Shown here: positions 23,570 to 35,482 of the stretch, piece by piece
Position numbering within the stretch: position 1 is the first letter of the stretch
Layout of the letters: each line of letters starts with the position of its first letter
Assembly: GCF_048773025.1 (NCBI RefSeq)
Contig: NC_133541.1
Coordinates: 123,221,049 to 123,285,048 of the forward strand
Direction: 5' to 3'
Length of the DNA stretch: 64,000 bases
From: Camelus bactrianus
Lineage: Eukaryota > Chordata > Mammalia > Artiodactyla > Camelidae
Made by a program: the position numbers and the translations under genes
Notes under the pieces: model-generated
Told to the model about the DNA's origin: nothing
Seen by the model: only the letters and a program-made list of their open reading frames with translations
The model's database searches: none

Positions 23570-25165
23570 CCCGGGATCTCCTAGTAGCCCTTCGAGAGTA
23601 TTCCCCGAGTCCCTCCCATTGCGGGAAGCCGGGGAACAGCGGGGGTTGGGCTGGAAAAGCAGGTAGCATCTAGTGCCTCCCCATGGACAAGGGAGGTAAT
23701 TAGCGGAATTCCCCCTGCCAGGGAACAACTGTGACACCAGGCAGCTGCGTGGAGGGCGGCCCCGAACCTTCCCCACACAGTCAGGGGTGTTCCGGAATTC
23801 TGAGTGTGGGGAGGTTCCGTCTTATGTCTGCAGAACCCGGGATCACCTAGAAGCCCTTCGAGGGTCTTCCCCGAATCCCTCCCAGTGCGGGCAGCCAGGG
23901 AAAGGCGGGGGTTGGGCTGGAAACGCAGGTAGCATCTAGTGCCTCCCCATGGACAGGGGAGGTAATTCGCGGACTTCCCCCTGCCAGGGAACACCTGTGA
24001 CACCAGGCAGCTGCGTGGAGGGCGGCCCCGAACCTCCCACACACAGTCAACCGTGTTCTGGAATTCTGAGTGTGGGGAGGTTCCGTCTTCTGTCTGCAGC
24101 ACCCGGGATCTCCTAGGAGCCCTTCGAGTGTCTTCCCAGAGTCCCTCCCTGTGCGGGCTGCCGGGGAAAGCGGGGGTTGGGCTGGAAACTCAGGTAGCAT
24201 CTAGTGCCTCCCCATGGACAGGGGAGGTAATTAGCGGTCTTCCCCCTACCAGGGAACACCTGTGACACCAGGAATCTGTGTGGAGGGCGGCCCTAAACCT
24301 CACCCACACAGTCACCCGTGATCCGGAATTCTGAGTGTGGGGAGGTTCCGTCATATGTCTGCAGCACCCGGGTTCTCCTAGGAGCCCTTCGAGTGTCTTC
24401 CCCAAGTCCCTCCTTGTGCGGGCTGCTGGGGAAAGGCGGGGGTTGGGCTGGAAAAGCAGGTAGCATCTAGTGCCTCCCCATGGACAAGGGAGGTAATTAG
24501 CGGTCTTCCCGCTACCAGGGAACACCTGTGACACCAGGCAGCTGCGTGGAGGGCGGCCCCGAACCTCCCCCACACAGTCAACCGTGTTCCGGAATTCTGA
24601 GTGTGGGGAGGTTCCGTCTTCTGTCTGCAGCACCCGGGTTCTCCTAGGAGCCCTTCAAGAGACTTCCCAGAGTCCCTCCCTGTGCGGGCTGCCTGGGAAA
24701 GGAGGGGGTTGTGCTGGAAACGCAGGTAGCATCTAGTGCCTCCCCATGGACAGGGGAAGTAATTAGCGGACTTCCCCCTGCCAGGGATCACCTGTGACAC
24801 CAGGCAGCTGCGTGGAGGGCGGCCCCGAACCTCCCCCACAGAGTCAATCGTGTTCCGGAATTCTGAGTGTGGGGAGGTTCCGTCTTCTGTCTGCAGCACC
24901 CGGGTTCTCCTAGGAGCCCTTCAAGTGTCTTCCCAGAGTCCCTCCCTGTGCGGGCTGCCTGGGAAAGGAGGGGGTTGTGCTGGAAACGCAGGTAGCATCT
25001 AGTGCCTCCCCATGGACAGGGGAAGTAATTAGCGGACTTCCCCCTGCCAGGGATCACCTGTGACACCAGGCAGCTGCGTGGAGGGCGGCCCCGAACCTCC
25101 CCCACAGAGTCAATCGTGTTCCGGAATTCTGATTGTGGGGAGGTTCCGTCTTCTGTCTGCAGCAC
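23570..25165 (+). repeat. 6-monomer higher-order unit 1 (1,595 bp)
   Basis: This unit opens with AGTATTCCCCGAG and CCCATTGCGGG, then CAGTCAGGGGTG, CAGAACCCGGGATC with TCGAGGGTC, GTAATTCGCGG, GTGTTCTGG, GTGATCCGG with TCCGTCATATG, and CGGTCTTCCCGC. The set recurs at +1,595 and then at +1,859. This first unit is one monomer shorter than the next two. Confidence 0.85.
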
Positions 25166-27024
25166 CCGGGATCTCCTAGGAGCCCTTCGAGAGTATTCCC
25201 CGAGTCCCTCCCATTGCGGGCAGCCGGGGAACGGCGGGGGTTGGGCTGGAAAAGCACGTAGCATCTAGTGCCTCCCCATGGACAAGGGAGGTAATTAGCG
25301 GACTTCCCCCTGCCAGGGAACAACTGTGACACCAGGCAGCTGCGTGGAGGGCGGCCCCGAACCTTCCCCACACAGTCAGGGGTGTTCCGGAATTCTGTGT
25401 TTGGGGAGGTTCCGTCTTATGTCTGCAGAACCCGGGATCTCCTAGAAGCCCTTCGAGGGTCTTCCCCGAGTCCCTCCCAGTGCGGGCAGCCAGGGAAAGG
25501 CGGGGGTTGGGCTGGAAACGCAGGTAGCATCTAGTGCCTCCCCATGGACAGGGGAGGTAATTCGCGGACTTCCCCCTGCCAGGGAACACCTGTGACACCA
25601 GGCAGCTGCGTGGAGGGCGGCCCCGAACCTCCCACACACAGTCAACCGTGTTCTGGAATTCTGAGTGTGGGGAGGTTCCGTCTTCTGTCTGCAGCACCCG
25701 GGATCTCCTAGGAGCCCTTCGAGTGACTTCCCAGAGTCCCTCCCTGTGCGGGCTGCCGGGGAAAGCGGTGGTTGGGCTGGAAACTCAGGTAGCATCTAGT
25801 GCCTCCCCATGGACAGGGGAGGTAATTAGCGGTCTTCCCCCTACCAGGGAACACCTGTGACACCAGGAAGCTTTGTGGAGGGCGGCCCTAAACCTCACCC
25901 ACACAGTCACCCGTGATCCGGAATTCTGAGTGTGGGGAGGTTCCGTCATATGTCTGCAGCACCCGGGTTCTCCTAGGAGCCCTTCGAGTGTCTTCCCCAA
26001 GTCCCTCCTTGTGCGGGCTGCTGGGGAAATGCGGGGGTTGGGCTGGAAAAGCAGGTAGCATCTAGTGCCTCCCCATGGACAAGGGAGGTAATTAGCGGTC
26101 TTCCCGCTACCAGGGAACACCTGTGACACCAGGCAGCTGCGTGGAGGGCGGCCCCGAACCTCCCCCACACAGTCAACCGTGTTCCGGAATTCTGAGTGTG
26201 GGGAGGTTCCGTCTTCTGTCTGCAGCACCCGGGTTCTCCTAGGAGCCCTTCAAGTGTCTTCCCAGAGTCCCACCCTGTTCGGGCTGCCTGGGAAAGAGGG
26301 GGTTGTGCTGGAAACGCAGGTAGCATCTAGTGCCTCCCCATGGACAGGGGAAGTAATTAGCGGACTTCCCCCTGCCAGGGATCACCTGTGACACCAGGCA
26401 GCTGCGTGGAGGGCGGCCCCGAACCTCCCCCACAGAGTCAATCGTGTTCCGGAATTCTGATTGTGGGGAGGTTCCGTCTTCTGTCTGCAGCACCCGGGAT
26501 CTCCTAGGAGCCCTTCGAGTGTCTTCCAAGAGTCCCTCCCTGTGCGGGCTGCCGGGGAAAGGAGGGGGTTGTGCTGGATACGCAGGTAGCATCTAGTGCC
26601 TCCCCATGGACAGCGGAGGTAATTAGCGGACTTCCACCTGCCAGGGAACACCTGTGACACAAGGCAGCTGCGTGGAGGGCGGCCCCGAACCTCCAACACC
26701 CAGTCATCCGTGTTCCGGGATTCTGAGTGTTGGGAGGTTCCGTCTTATGTCTGCAGCACCCGGGATATCCTAGGAGCCTTCGAGAGTCTTCCCTGAGTCC
26801 CTCCCAGTGCGGGCAGCCAGGGAAAGGCGGGGGTTGGGCTGGAAACGCAGGTAGCATCTTGTGCCTCCCCATGGACAGGGGAGGTAATTAGCGGACTTCC
26901 CCCTGCCAGGGATCACCTGTGACACCTGGCAGCTGCGTGGAAGGCAACCCGGAACCTCCCCCACACAGTCAAACTTGTTCCGGAATTCTGAGTGTGGGGA
27001 GGTTCCGTCTTCTGTCTGCAGCAC
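25166..27024 (+). repeat. 7-monomer higher-order unit 2 (1,859 bp)
   Basis: It carries the same marker series as unit 1 but ends with CTTCAAGTG, D, A (GGGATATCC), giving seven monomers. The D and GGGATATCC monomers at about 26,445 and 26,713 are the part missing from unit 1. Confidence 0.85.
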
Positions 27025-28785
27025 CCGGGATCTCCTAGTAGCCCTTCGAGAGTATTCCCCGAGTCCCTCCCATTGCGGGCAGCCGGGGAACGGCGGGGGT
27101 TGGGCTGGAAAAGCAGGTAGCATCTAGTGCCTCCCCATGGACAAGGGAGGTAATTAGCGGACTTCCCCCTGCCAGGGAACAACTGTGACACCAGGCAGCT
27201 GCGTGGAGGGCGGCCCCGAACCTTCCCCACACAGTCAGGGGTGTTCCGGAATTCTGAGTGTGGGGAGGTTCCGTCTTATGTCTGCAGAACCCGGGATCTC
27301 CTAGAAGCCCTTCGAGGGTCTTCCCCGAGTCCCTCCCAGTGCGGGCAGCCAGGGAAAGTCGGGGGTTGGGCTGGAAACGCAGGTAGCATCTAGTGCCTCC
27401 CCATGGACAGGGGAGGTAATTCGCGGACTTCCCCCTGCCAGGGAACACCTGTGACACCAGGCAGCTGCGTGGAGGGCGGCCCCGAACCTCCCACACACAG
27501 TCAACCGTGTTCTGGAATTCTGAGTGTGGGGAGGTTCCATCTTCTGTCTGCAGCACCCGGGATCTCCTAGGAGCCCTTTGAGTGTCTTCCCAGAGTCCCT
27601 CCCTGTGCGGGCTGCCGGGGAAAGCGGGGGTTGGGCTGGAAACTCAGGTAGCATCTAGTGCCTCCCCATGGACAGGGGAGGTAATTAGCGGTCTTCCCCC
27701 TACCAGGGAACACCTGTGACACCAGGAAGCTGTGTGGAGGGCGGCCCTAAACCTCACCCACACAGTCACCCGTGATCCGGAATTCTGAGTGTGGGGAGGT
27801 TCCGTCATATGTCTGCAGCACCCGGGTTCTCCTAGGAGCCCTTCGAGTGTCTTCCCCAAGTCCCTCATTGTGCGGGCTGCTGGGGAAAGGCGGGGGTTGG
27901 GCTGGAAAAGCAGGTAGCATCTAGTGCCTCCCCATGGACAAGGGAGGTAATTAGCGGTCTTCCCGCTACCAGGGAACACCTGTGACACCAGGCAGCTGCG
28001 TGGAGGGCGGCCCCGAACCTCCCCCACACAGTCAACCGTGTTCCGGAATTCTGAGTGTGGGGAGGTTCCGTCTTCTGTCTGCAGCACCCGGGTTCTCCTA
28101 GGAGCCCTTCAAGTGTCTTCCCAGAGTCCCTCCCTGTGCGGGCTGCCTGGGAAAGGAGGGGGTTGTGCTGGAAACGCAGATAGCATCTAGTGCCTCCCCA
28201 TGGACAGGGGAAGTAATTAGCGGACTTCCCCCTGCCAGGGATCACCTGTGACACCAGGCAGATGCGTGGAGGGCGGCCCCGAACCTCCCCCACAGAGTCA
28301 ATCGTGTTCCGGAATTCTGATTGTGGGGAGGTTCCGTCTTCTGTCTGCAGCACCCGGGATCTCCTAGGAGCCCTTCGAGTGTCTTCCAAAAGTCCCTCCC
28401 TGTGCGGGCTGCCGGGGAAAGGAGGGGGTTGTGCTGGAAACGCAGGTAGCATCTAGTGCCTCCCCATGGACAGCGGAGGTAATTAGCGGACTTCCACCTG
28501 CCAGGGAACACCTGTGACACAAGGCAGCTTCGTGGAGGGCGGCCCCGAACCTCCACCACCCAGTCATCCGTGTTCCGGAATTCTGAGTGTTGGGAGGTTC
28601 CGTCTTATGTCTGCAGCACCCGGGATATCCTAGGAGCCTTCGAGAGTCTTCCCCGAGTCCCTCCCAGTGCGGGCAGCCAGGGAAAGGCGGGGGTTGGGCT
28701 GGAAACGCAGGTAGCATCTTGTGCCTCCCCATGGACAGGGGAGGTAATTAGCGGACTTCCCCCTGCCAGGGATCACCTGTGACAA
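27025..28785 (+). repeat. 7-monomer higher-order unit 3 (incomplete, about 1,760 bp)
   Basis: It repeats unit 2 at +1,859/1,860 until about 28,785, where GTGACACCTGG is replaced by GTGACAACAGGAAGCTG and an F monomer follows. The break falls in the same part of the monomer as several other block junctions. Confidence 0.82.
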
Positions 28786-28799
28786 CAGGAAGCTGCGTG

Positions 28800-31700
28800 G
28801 AGTGCGGCCCTAAACCTCACCCACACAGTCACACGTGTTCCGGAATTCTGAGTGTGGGGAGGTTCCGTCTTCTGTCTGCAGCACCCGGGTTCTCCTAGGA
28901 GCCTTTCGAGTGTCTTCCCCCAGTCCCTCCCTCTGCGGGCTGCCGGTGAAAGGCGGGGATTGGGCTGGAAAAGCAGGTAGCATCTTGTGCCTCCCCATGG
29001 ACAAGGGAGGTAATTAGCGGACTTCCCCCTGCCAGGGAACACCTGTGACACCAGGCAGCTGCGTGGAGGGCGGCCCCGAACCTCCCCCACACAGTCAACC
29101 GTGTTCCGGAATTCTGAGTGTGGGGAGGTTCCGTCTTCTGTCTGTAGCACCCGGGATCTCCTAGGAGCCCTTCGAGTGTCTTCCCCGAATCCCTCCCACT
29201 GCGGGCTGCCGGGGAAATGCGGGGGTTGGGATGGAAACTCAGGTAGCATCTAGTGCCTCCCCATGGACAGGGGAGGTAATTAGCGGACTTCTCCCTGCCA
29301 GGGAACACCTGTGACACCAGGCAGCTGCGTGGAGGGCGGCCAAGATCCTCCCCCACATAGTCAGACGTGTTCCGGAATTCTGAGTGTGGGGAGGTTCCGT
29401 CTTATGTCTGCAGCACCCGGGTTCACCTAGGAGCCCTTCGAGTGTCTTCCCCCAGTCCCTCACTGTGCGGGCTGCCGGGGAATGGCGGAGGTTGGGCTGG
29501 AAAAGCAGGTAGCAACTTGTGACACCCCATGGACAAGGGAGGTAATTAGCGGACTTCCCCCTGCAAGGGAACACCTGTGACACCAGGGAGCTGCGTGGAG
29601 GGCGGCCCCGAACCTCCCCCACACAGTCAAACGTGTTCCGGAATTCTGAGTGTGGGGAGGTTCCGTCTTCAGTCTGCAGCATCCGGAATCTCCTAGGAGC
29701 CCTTCGAGTGTCTTCCCAGAGTCACACCCTGAGCGGGCTGCCAGGGAAAAGAGGGGGTTTTGCTGGAAAAGCAGGTAGCATCTAGTGCCTCCCCATGGAC
29801 AGGGGAGGTAATTAGCGGACTTCCCCCTGCCAGGGAACACCTGTGACACAAGGCAGCTGCGTGGAGGACGGCCCCGAACCTCCCCCACACAGTCATCCGT
29901 GTTCCGGAATTCTGAGTGTGGGGAGGTTCCGTCTTCTGTCTGCAGCACCCTGGATCTCCTAAGAGCCCTTCGAGAGTCTTCCCCGAGTCCCTCCCAGTGC
30001 GGGCAGCCGGGGAAACCGGGGGTTGGGCTGGAAACTCAGGTAGCATCTAGTGCCTCCCCATGGACAGGGGAGGTAATTAGCGGTCTTCCCCCTACCAGGG
30101 AACACCTGTGACACCAGGCAGCTGTGTGGAGGGCGGCCCTAAACCTCACCCACACAGTCACCCTCGTTCCGGAATTCTGAATGTGGGGAGGTTCCGTCTT
30201 ATATCTGCAGCACCCGGGTTCTCTTTGGAGCCCTTCGAGTGTCTTCCCCAAGTCCCTCCCTGTGCGGGCTGCTGGGGAAAGGCGGGGGTTGGGCTGGAAA
30301 AGCAGGTAGCATCTAGTGCCTCCTCATGGACAAGGGAGGTAATTAGCGGACTTCCCCCTGCCAGGGAACACCTGAGACACCAGGCAGCTGCGTGGAGGGC
30401 GGCCCCGAACCTTCCCCACACAGTCAGCCGTGTTAAGGAATTCTGAGTGTGGGGAGGTTACGTTTTAAGTCTGCAGAACCCGGGATCTCCTAGGAGCCCT
30501 TCGAGAATCTTCCCCGAGTCCCTCCCAGTGCGGGCAGCCAGGGAAAGGCGGGGGTTGGGCTGGAAACGCAGGTAGCATCTAGTGCCTCCCCATGGACAGG
30601 GGAGGTAATTAGCGGACTTCCCCCTGCCAGGGAACACCTGTGACACCAGGCAGCTGCGTGGAGTTCGGCCCCGAACCTCCCCCACACAGTCAGCCGTGTT
30701 CCGGAATTCTGAGTGTGGGGAGGTTCCGTCTTCTGTCTGCAGCACCCGGGATCTCCTAGGAGCCCTTCGAGTGTCTTCCCCGAATCCCTCACACTGCGGG
30801 CTGCCGGGGAAAGGCGGGGGTTGGGCTGGAAACTCAGGTAGCATCTAGTGCCTCCCCATGGACAGGGGAGGTAATTAGCGGACTTCTCCCTGCCAGGGAA
30901 CACCTGTGACACCAGGCAGCTGCGTGGAGGGCGGCCCCGAACCTCCCCCACACAGTCAAACGTGTTCCGGAATTCTGAGTGTGGGGAGGTTCCGTCTTAT
31001 GTGTGCAGCACCCGGGTTCACCTAGGAGCCCTTCGAGTGGCTTCCCCCAGTCCCTCACTGTGGGAGCTGCCGGGGAATGGCGGAGGTTGGGCTGGAAAAG
31101 AAGGTAGCATCTTGTGCCTCCCAATGGACAAGGGAGGTAATTAGCGGACTTCCCCCTGCCAGGGAACACCTGTGACACCAGGCAGCTGCGTGGAGGGCGG
31201 CCCCGAACCTCCCCCACACAGTCAGCCGTGTTCCGGGATTCTGAGTGTGGGGAGGTTCCGTCTTCTGTCTGCAGCACCCGGGATCTCCTAGGAGCCCTTC
31301 GAGAGTCTTCCACGAGTCCCTCCCAGTGCGGGCAGCCGGGGAAAGGCGGGGGTTGGGCTGGAAACTCAGGTAGCATCTAGTGCCTCCCCATGGACAGGGG
31401 AGGTATTTAGCGGTCTTCCCCCTACCAGGGAACACCTGTGACACCAGGAATCTGTGTGGAGGGCGGCCCTAAACCTCACCCACACAGTCACCCGTGTTCC
31501 GGAATTCTGAGTGTGGGGAGGTTCCATCTTATATCTGCAGCACCCGGGTTCTCCTAGGAGCCCTTCGAGTATCTTCCCCAAGACCCTCCATGTGCCGGCT
31601 GCTGGGGAAAGGCGGGGGTTGGGCTGGAAAAGCAGGTAGCATCTAGTGCCTCCCCATGGACAAGGGAGGTAATTAGCGGACTTCCCCCTGCCAGGGAACA

Positions 31701-32020
31701 CCTGTGACACCAGGCAGCTGCGTGGAGGGCAGCCCCGAACCTTCCCCACACAGTCAGCCATGTTCCAGGATTCTGAGTGTGGGGAGGTTCCGTCTTATGT
31801 CTGCAGCACCCGGGATCTCCTAGGAGCCCTTCGAGAGTCTTCCCCGAGTCCATCCCAGTGCGGGCAGCCAGGGAAAGCGGGGGTTGGTCTGGAAACGCAG
31901 GTAGCATCTAGTGCCTCCCCATGCACAGGGGAGGTAATTAGCGGACTTCCCCCTGCCAGGGAACACCTGTGACACCAGGCAGCTGCGTGGAGGTCGGCCC
32001 CGAACCTCCCCCACACAGTC
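28800..32020 (+). repeat. Long-range copy of the 0.4-5.2 kb region
   Basis: 28.8-30.0 kb matches about 1.95-3.2 kb at an offset of 26,842 bp. 30.1-30.5 kb matches 0.87-1.25 kb at 29,234 bp. 30.8-31.3 kb matches 3.4-4.0 kb at 27,373 bp, and 31.3-32.0 kb matches 4.4-5.2 kb at 26,841 bp. All offsets are near-whole numbers of monomers (101, 110, 103, 101). Markers include GGCCAAGA, TTGTGACACCCC, ATCCGGAATC, CCCTCGTTCCGG, TCTTTGGAGCCC and AGTGGCTTCC. Confidence 0.78.
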
Positions 32021-33600
32021 AAACGTGTTCCGGAATTCTGAGTGTGGGGAGGTTCCGTCTTCTGACTGCAGCACCCGGGTTCCCCTAGGAGCCCTTCGAG
32101 TGTCTTCCCCCAGTCCCTCCCTGTGCGGGCTGCCGGGGAATGGCGGAGGTTGGGCTGGAAAACAGGTAGCATCTAGTGCCTCCCCATGGACAGGGGAGGT
32201 AATTAGCGGAATTCTCCCTGCCAGGGAACACCTGTGACACCAGGCAGCTGCGTGGAGGGTGGCCCCGAACCTCCCCCACACAGTCAGTCGTGTTCCGGAA
32301 TTCTGAGTGTGGGGAGGTTCCGTCTTCTGTCTGCAGCACCCGGGATCTCCTAGGAGCCCTTCGAGAGTCTTCCCCAAGTCCCTCACTGTGCGGGCAGCCG
32401 GGGAACGGCGGGGGTTGGGCTGGAAAAGCAGGTAGCATCTAGTGCCTCCCCATGGACAGGGGAGGTAATTAGCGGACTTCTCCCTGCCAGGAAACACCTG
32501 TGACACCAGGCAGCTTCGTGGAGGGCGGCCCCGAACCTCCCCCACACAGTCTGCCGTGTTCCGGAATTCTGAGTGTGGGGAGGTTCCGTCTTCTGTCTGC
32601 AGCACCCGGGATCTCCTAGGAGCCCTTCGAGTGTCTTCCCAGAGTCCCTCCCTGTGCGGGCTGCCGGGAAAGGAGGGGGTTGTGCTGGAAAAGCAGGTAG
32701 CATCTTATGCCTCCACATGGACAGGGGAGGTAATTAGCGGACTTCCCCCTGCCAGGGAACACCTGTCACAAAAGGCAGCTGCGTGGTGGGAGGCCCCGAA
32801 CCTCCCCCACACAATCAGCCGTGTTCCGGAATTCTTAGTTTGGGGAGGTTCCGTCTTTTGTCTGCAGCACCCGGGATCTCCTAGGAGCCCTTCAAGTGTC
32901 TTCCCCGAATCCCTCCCACTGCGGGCTGCCTGGGAATGGCGGGGGTTGGGCTGGAAACTCAGGTAGCATCTAGTGCCTCCCCATGGACAGGGGAGGTAAT
33001 TAGCGGAGTTCCCCCTGCCAGGGAACACCTGTGACACCAGGCAGCTGCGTGGAGGGCGGCCCCGAACCTCCCCCACACAGTCAGCCGTGTTCCGGAATTC
33101 TGAGTGTGGGGAGGTTCCGTCTTCTGTCTGCAGCACCCGGGTTCTCCTAGGAGCCCTTCAAGTGTCTTCCCAGAGTCCCTCTCTGTGCGGACTGCCTGGG
33201 AAATGAGGGGGTTGTGCTGGAAACGCAGGTAGCATCTAGTGCCTCCCCCTGGACAGGGGAAGTAATTAGCGGACTTCCCCCTGCCAGGGAACACCTGTGA
33301 CACAAGGCAGCTTCGTGGAGGGCGGCCCCGAACCTCCCCCACACAGTCATCCGTCTTCCGGAATTCTGAGTGTGGGGAGGTTCCGTCTTCTGTCTGCAGC
33401 ACCCGGGATCTCCTAGGAGCCTTTCGAGTGTCTTCCCCCAGTCCCTCCCTGTGCGGGCTGCCCGGGATAGGCGGGGGTTGGGCTGGAAAAGCAGGTAGCA
33501 TCATGTGCCTCCCCATGGACAAGGGAGGTAATTGGCGGACTTCCCCCTGCAAGGGAACACCTGTGACACCAGGCAGCTGCGTGGAGGGCGGCCCCGAACC
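32021..33600 (+). repeat. Satellite monomers without clear higher-order repeat
   Basis: About six monomers of mixed type. Odd variants include GGAAAACAGG (32,160), CTCCACATGGACAGG (32,712), CCTGTCACAAAAGGC (32,764) and GGCCCGGGATAGG-type G-rich segments near 33,465. The GGGATAGG form appears again in the 39-48 kb region. No gene or insertion is seen. Confidence 0.75.
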
Positions 33601-33616
33601 TCCCCCACACAGTCAA

Positions 33617-34870
33617 CCGTGTTCCGGAATTCTGAGTGTGGGGAGGTTCCGTCTTATGTCTGCAGGAACCGGGATCTCCTAGGAGCCCTTCGAGTGTCTT
33701 CCCCCAGTCCCTCACTATGCGGGCTGCCGGGGAATGGCGGAGGTTTGGCTGGAAAAGCAGGTAGCATCTTGTGCCTCCCCATGGACAAGGGAGGTAATTA
33801 GCGGACTTCCCCCTGCCAGGGAACACCTGTGACACCAGGCAGCTGCGTGGAGGGCGGCCCCGAACCTCCCCCACAGAGTCAATCGTGTTCCGGTATTCTG
33901 AGTGTGGGGAGGTTCCGTCTTCTGTCTGCAGCACCCGGGATCTCCTAGGAGCCCTTCGAGTGTCTTCCCAGAGTCCCTCCCTGTGCGGGCTGCCGGGGAA
34001 AGGAGGGGGTTGTGCTGGAAACGCAGGTAGCATCTAGTGCCTCCCCATGGACAGGGGAGGTAATTAGCGGACTTCCACCTGCCAGGGAACACCTGTGACA
34101 CAAGGCAGCTGCGTGGAGGGCGGCCCCGAACCTCCACCACCCAGTCATCCGTGTTCCGGAATTCTGAGTGTTGGGAGGTTCCGTCTTATGTCTGCAGCAC
34201 CCGGGATATCCTAGGAGCCTTCGAGAGTCTTTCCCGAGTCCCTCACAGTGCGGGCAGCCAGGGAAAGGCGGGGGTTGAGCTGGAAACGCAGGTAGCATCT
34301 TGTGCCTCCCCATGGACAGGGGAGGTAATTAGCGGACTTCCCCCTGCCAGGGATCACCTGTGACACCTGGCAGCTGCGTGGAGGGCAACCCGGAACCTCC
34401 CCCACACAGTCAACCGTGTTCCGGAATTCTGAGTGTGGGGAGGTTCCGTCTTCTGTCTGCAGCACCCGGGATCTCCTAGGAGCCCTTCGAGTGTCTTCCC
34501 AGAGTCCCTCACTGTGCGGGCTGTCGGGGAAAGGAGGGGGTTGTGCTGGAAACGCAGGTAGCATCTAGTGCCTCCCCATGGACAGGGGAGGTAATTAGCG
34601 GACTTCCACCTGCCAGGGACCACCTGTGACACAAGGCAGCTGCGTGGAGGGCGGCCCCGAACCTCCCCCACACAATCATCCGTGTTCCGGAATTTTGAGT
34701 GTGGGGAGGTTCCGTCTTATGTCTGCAGCACCCGAGTTCACCTAGGAGCACTTCGAGTGTCTTCCCCCAGTCCCTCCCTGTGCGGGCTGCCGGGGAATTG
34801 CGGAGGTTGGGCTGGAAAAGCAGGTAGCATCTTGTGCCTCCCCATGGACAAGGGAGGAAATTAGCGGACT
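33617..34870 (+). repeat. C' D A D C block, counterpart of 22.2-23.4 kb
   Basis: Five monomers match 22,190-23,440 at an offset of about 11,427-11,430 bp (43 monomers). Shared markers are CAACCGGGATC-type C', GTCAATCGTG, CCACCACCCAGTCATCC, GGGATATCC, GTGACACCTGG with GGGCAACCCGG, and GGAATTTTGAG with ACCCGAGTTCACC. Confidence 0.78.
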
Positions 34871-35482
34871 TCCCCCTGCCAGGGAACAACTGTGACACCA
34901 GGCAGCTGCGTGGAGGGCGGCCCCGAACCTTCCCCACACAGTCAGGGGTGTTCCGGAATTCTGAGTGTGGGGAGGTTCCGTCTTATGTCTGCAGCACCCG
35001 GGATCTCCTAGAAGCCCTTCGAGAGTCTTCCCCGAGTCCCTCCCAGTGCGGGCAGCCAGGGAAAGGCGGGGGTTGGGCTGGAAAAGCAGGTAGCATCTAG
35101 TGCCTCCCCATGGACAGGGGAGGTAATTAGCGGACTTCCCCCTGCCAGGGAACACCTGTGACACCAGGCAGCTGCGTGGAGGGCGGCCCAGAACCTCCCC
35201 CACACAGTCAACCGTGTTCCGGAATTCTGAGTGTGGGGAGGATCCGTCTTCTGTCTGCAGCACCCAGGATCTCCTAGGAGCGCTTCGAGTGTCTTCCCAG
35301 GGTCCCTCCCTGTGCGGGCTCCCGGGAAAAGGAGGGGGTTGTGCTGGAAACGCAGGTAGCATCTAGTGCCTCCCCATGGACAGGGGAGGTAATTAGCGGA
35401 CTTCCCCCTGCAAGGGAACAACTGTGACACCAGGAAGCTGCGTGGAGTGCGGCCCTAAAACTCACCCACACAGTCACACGTG

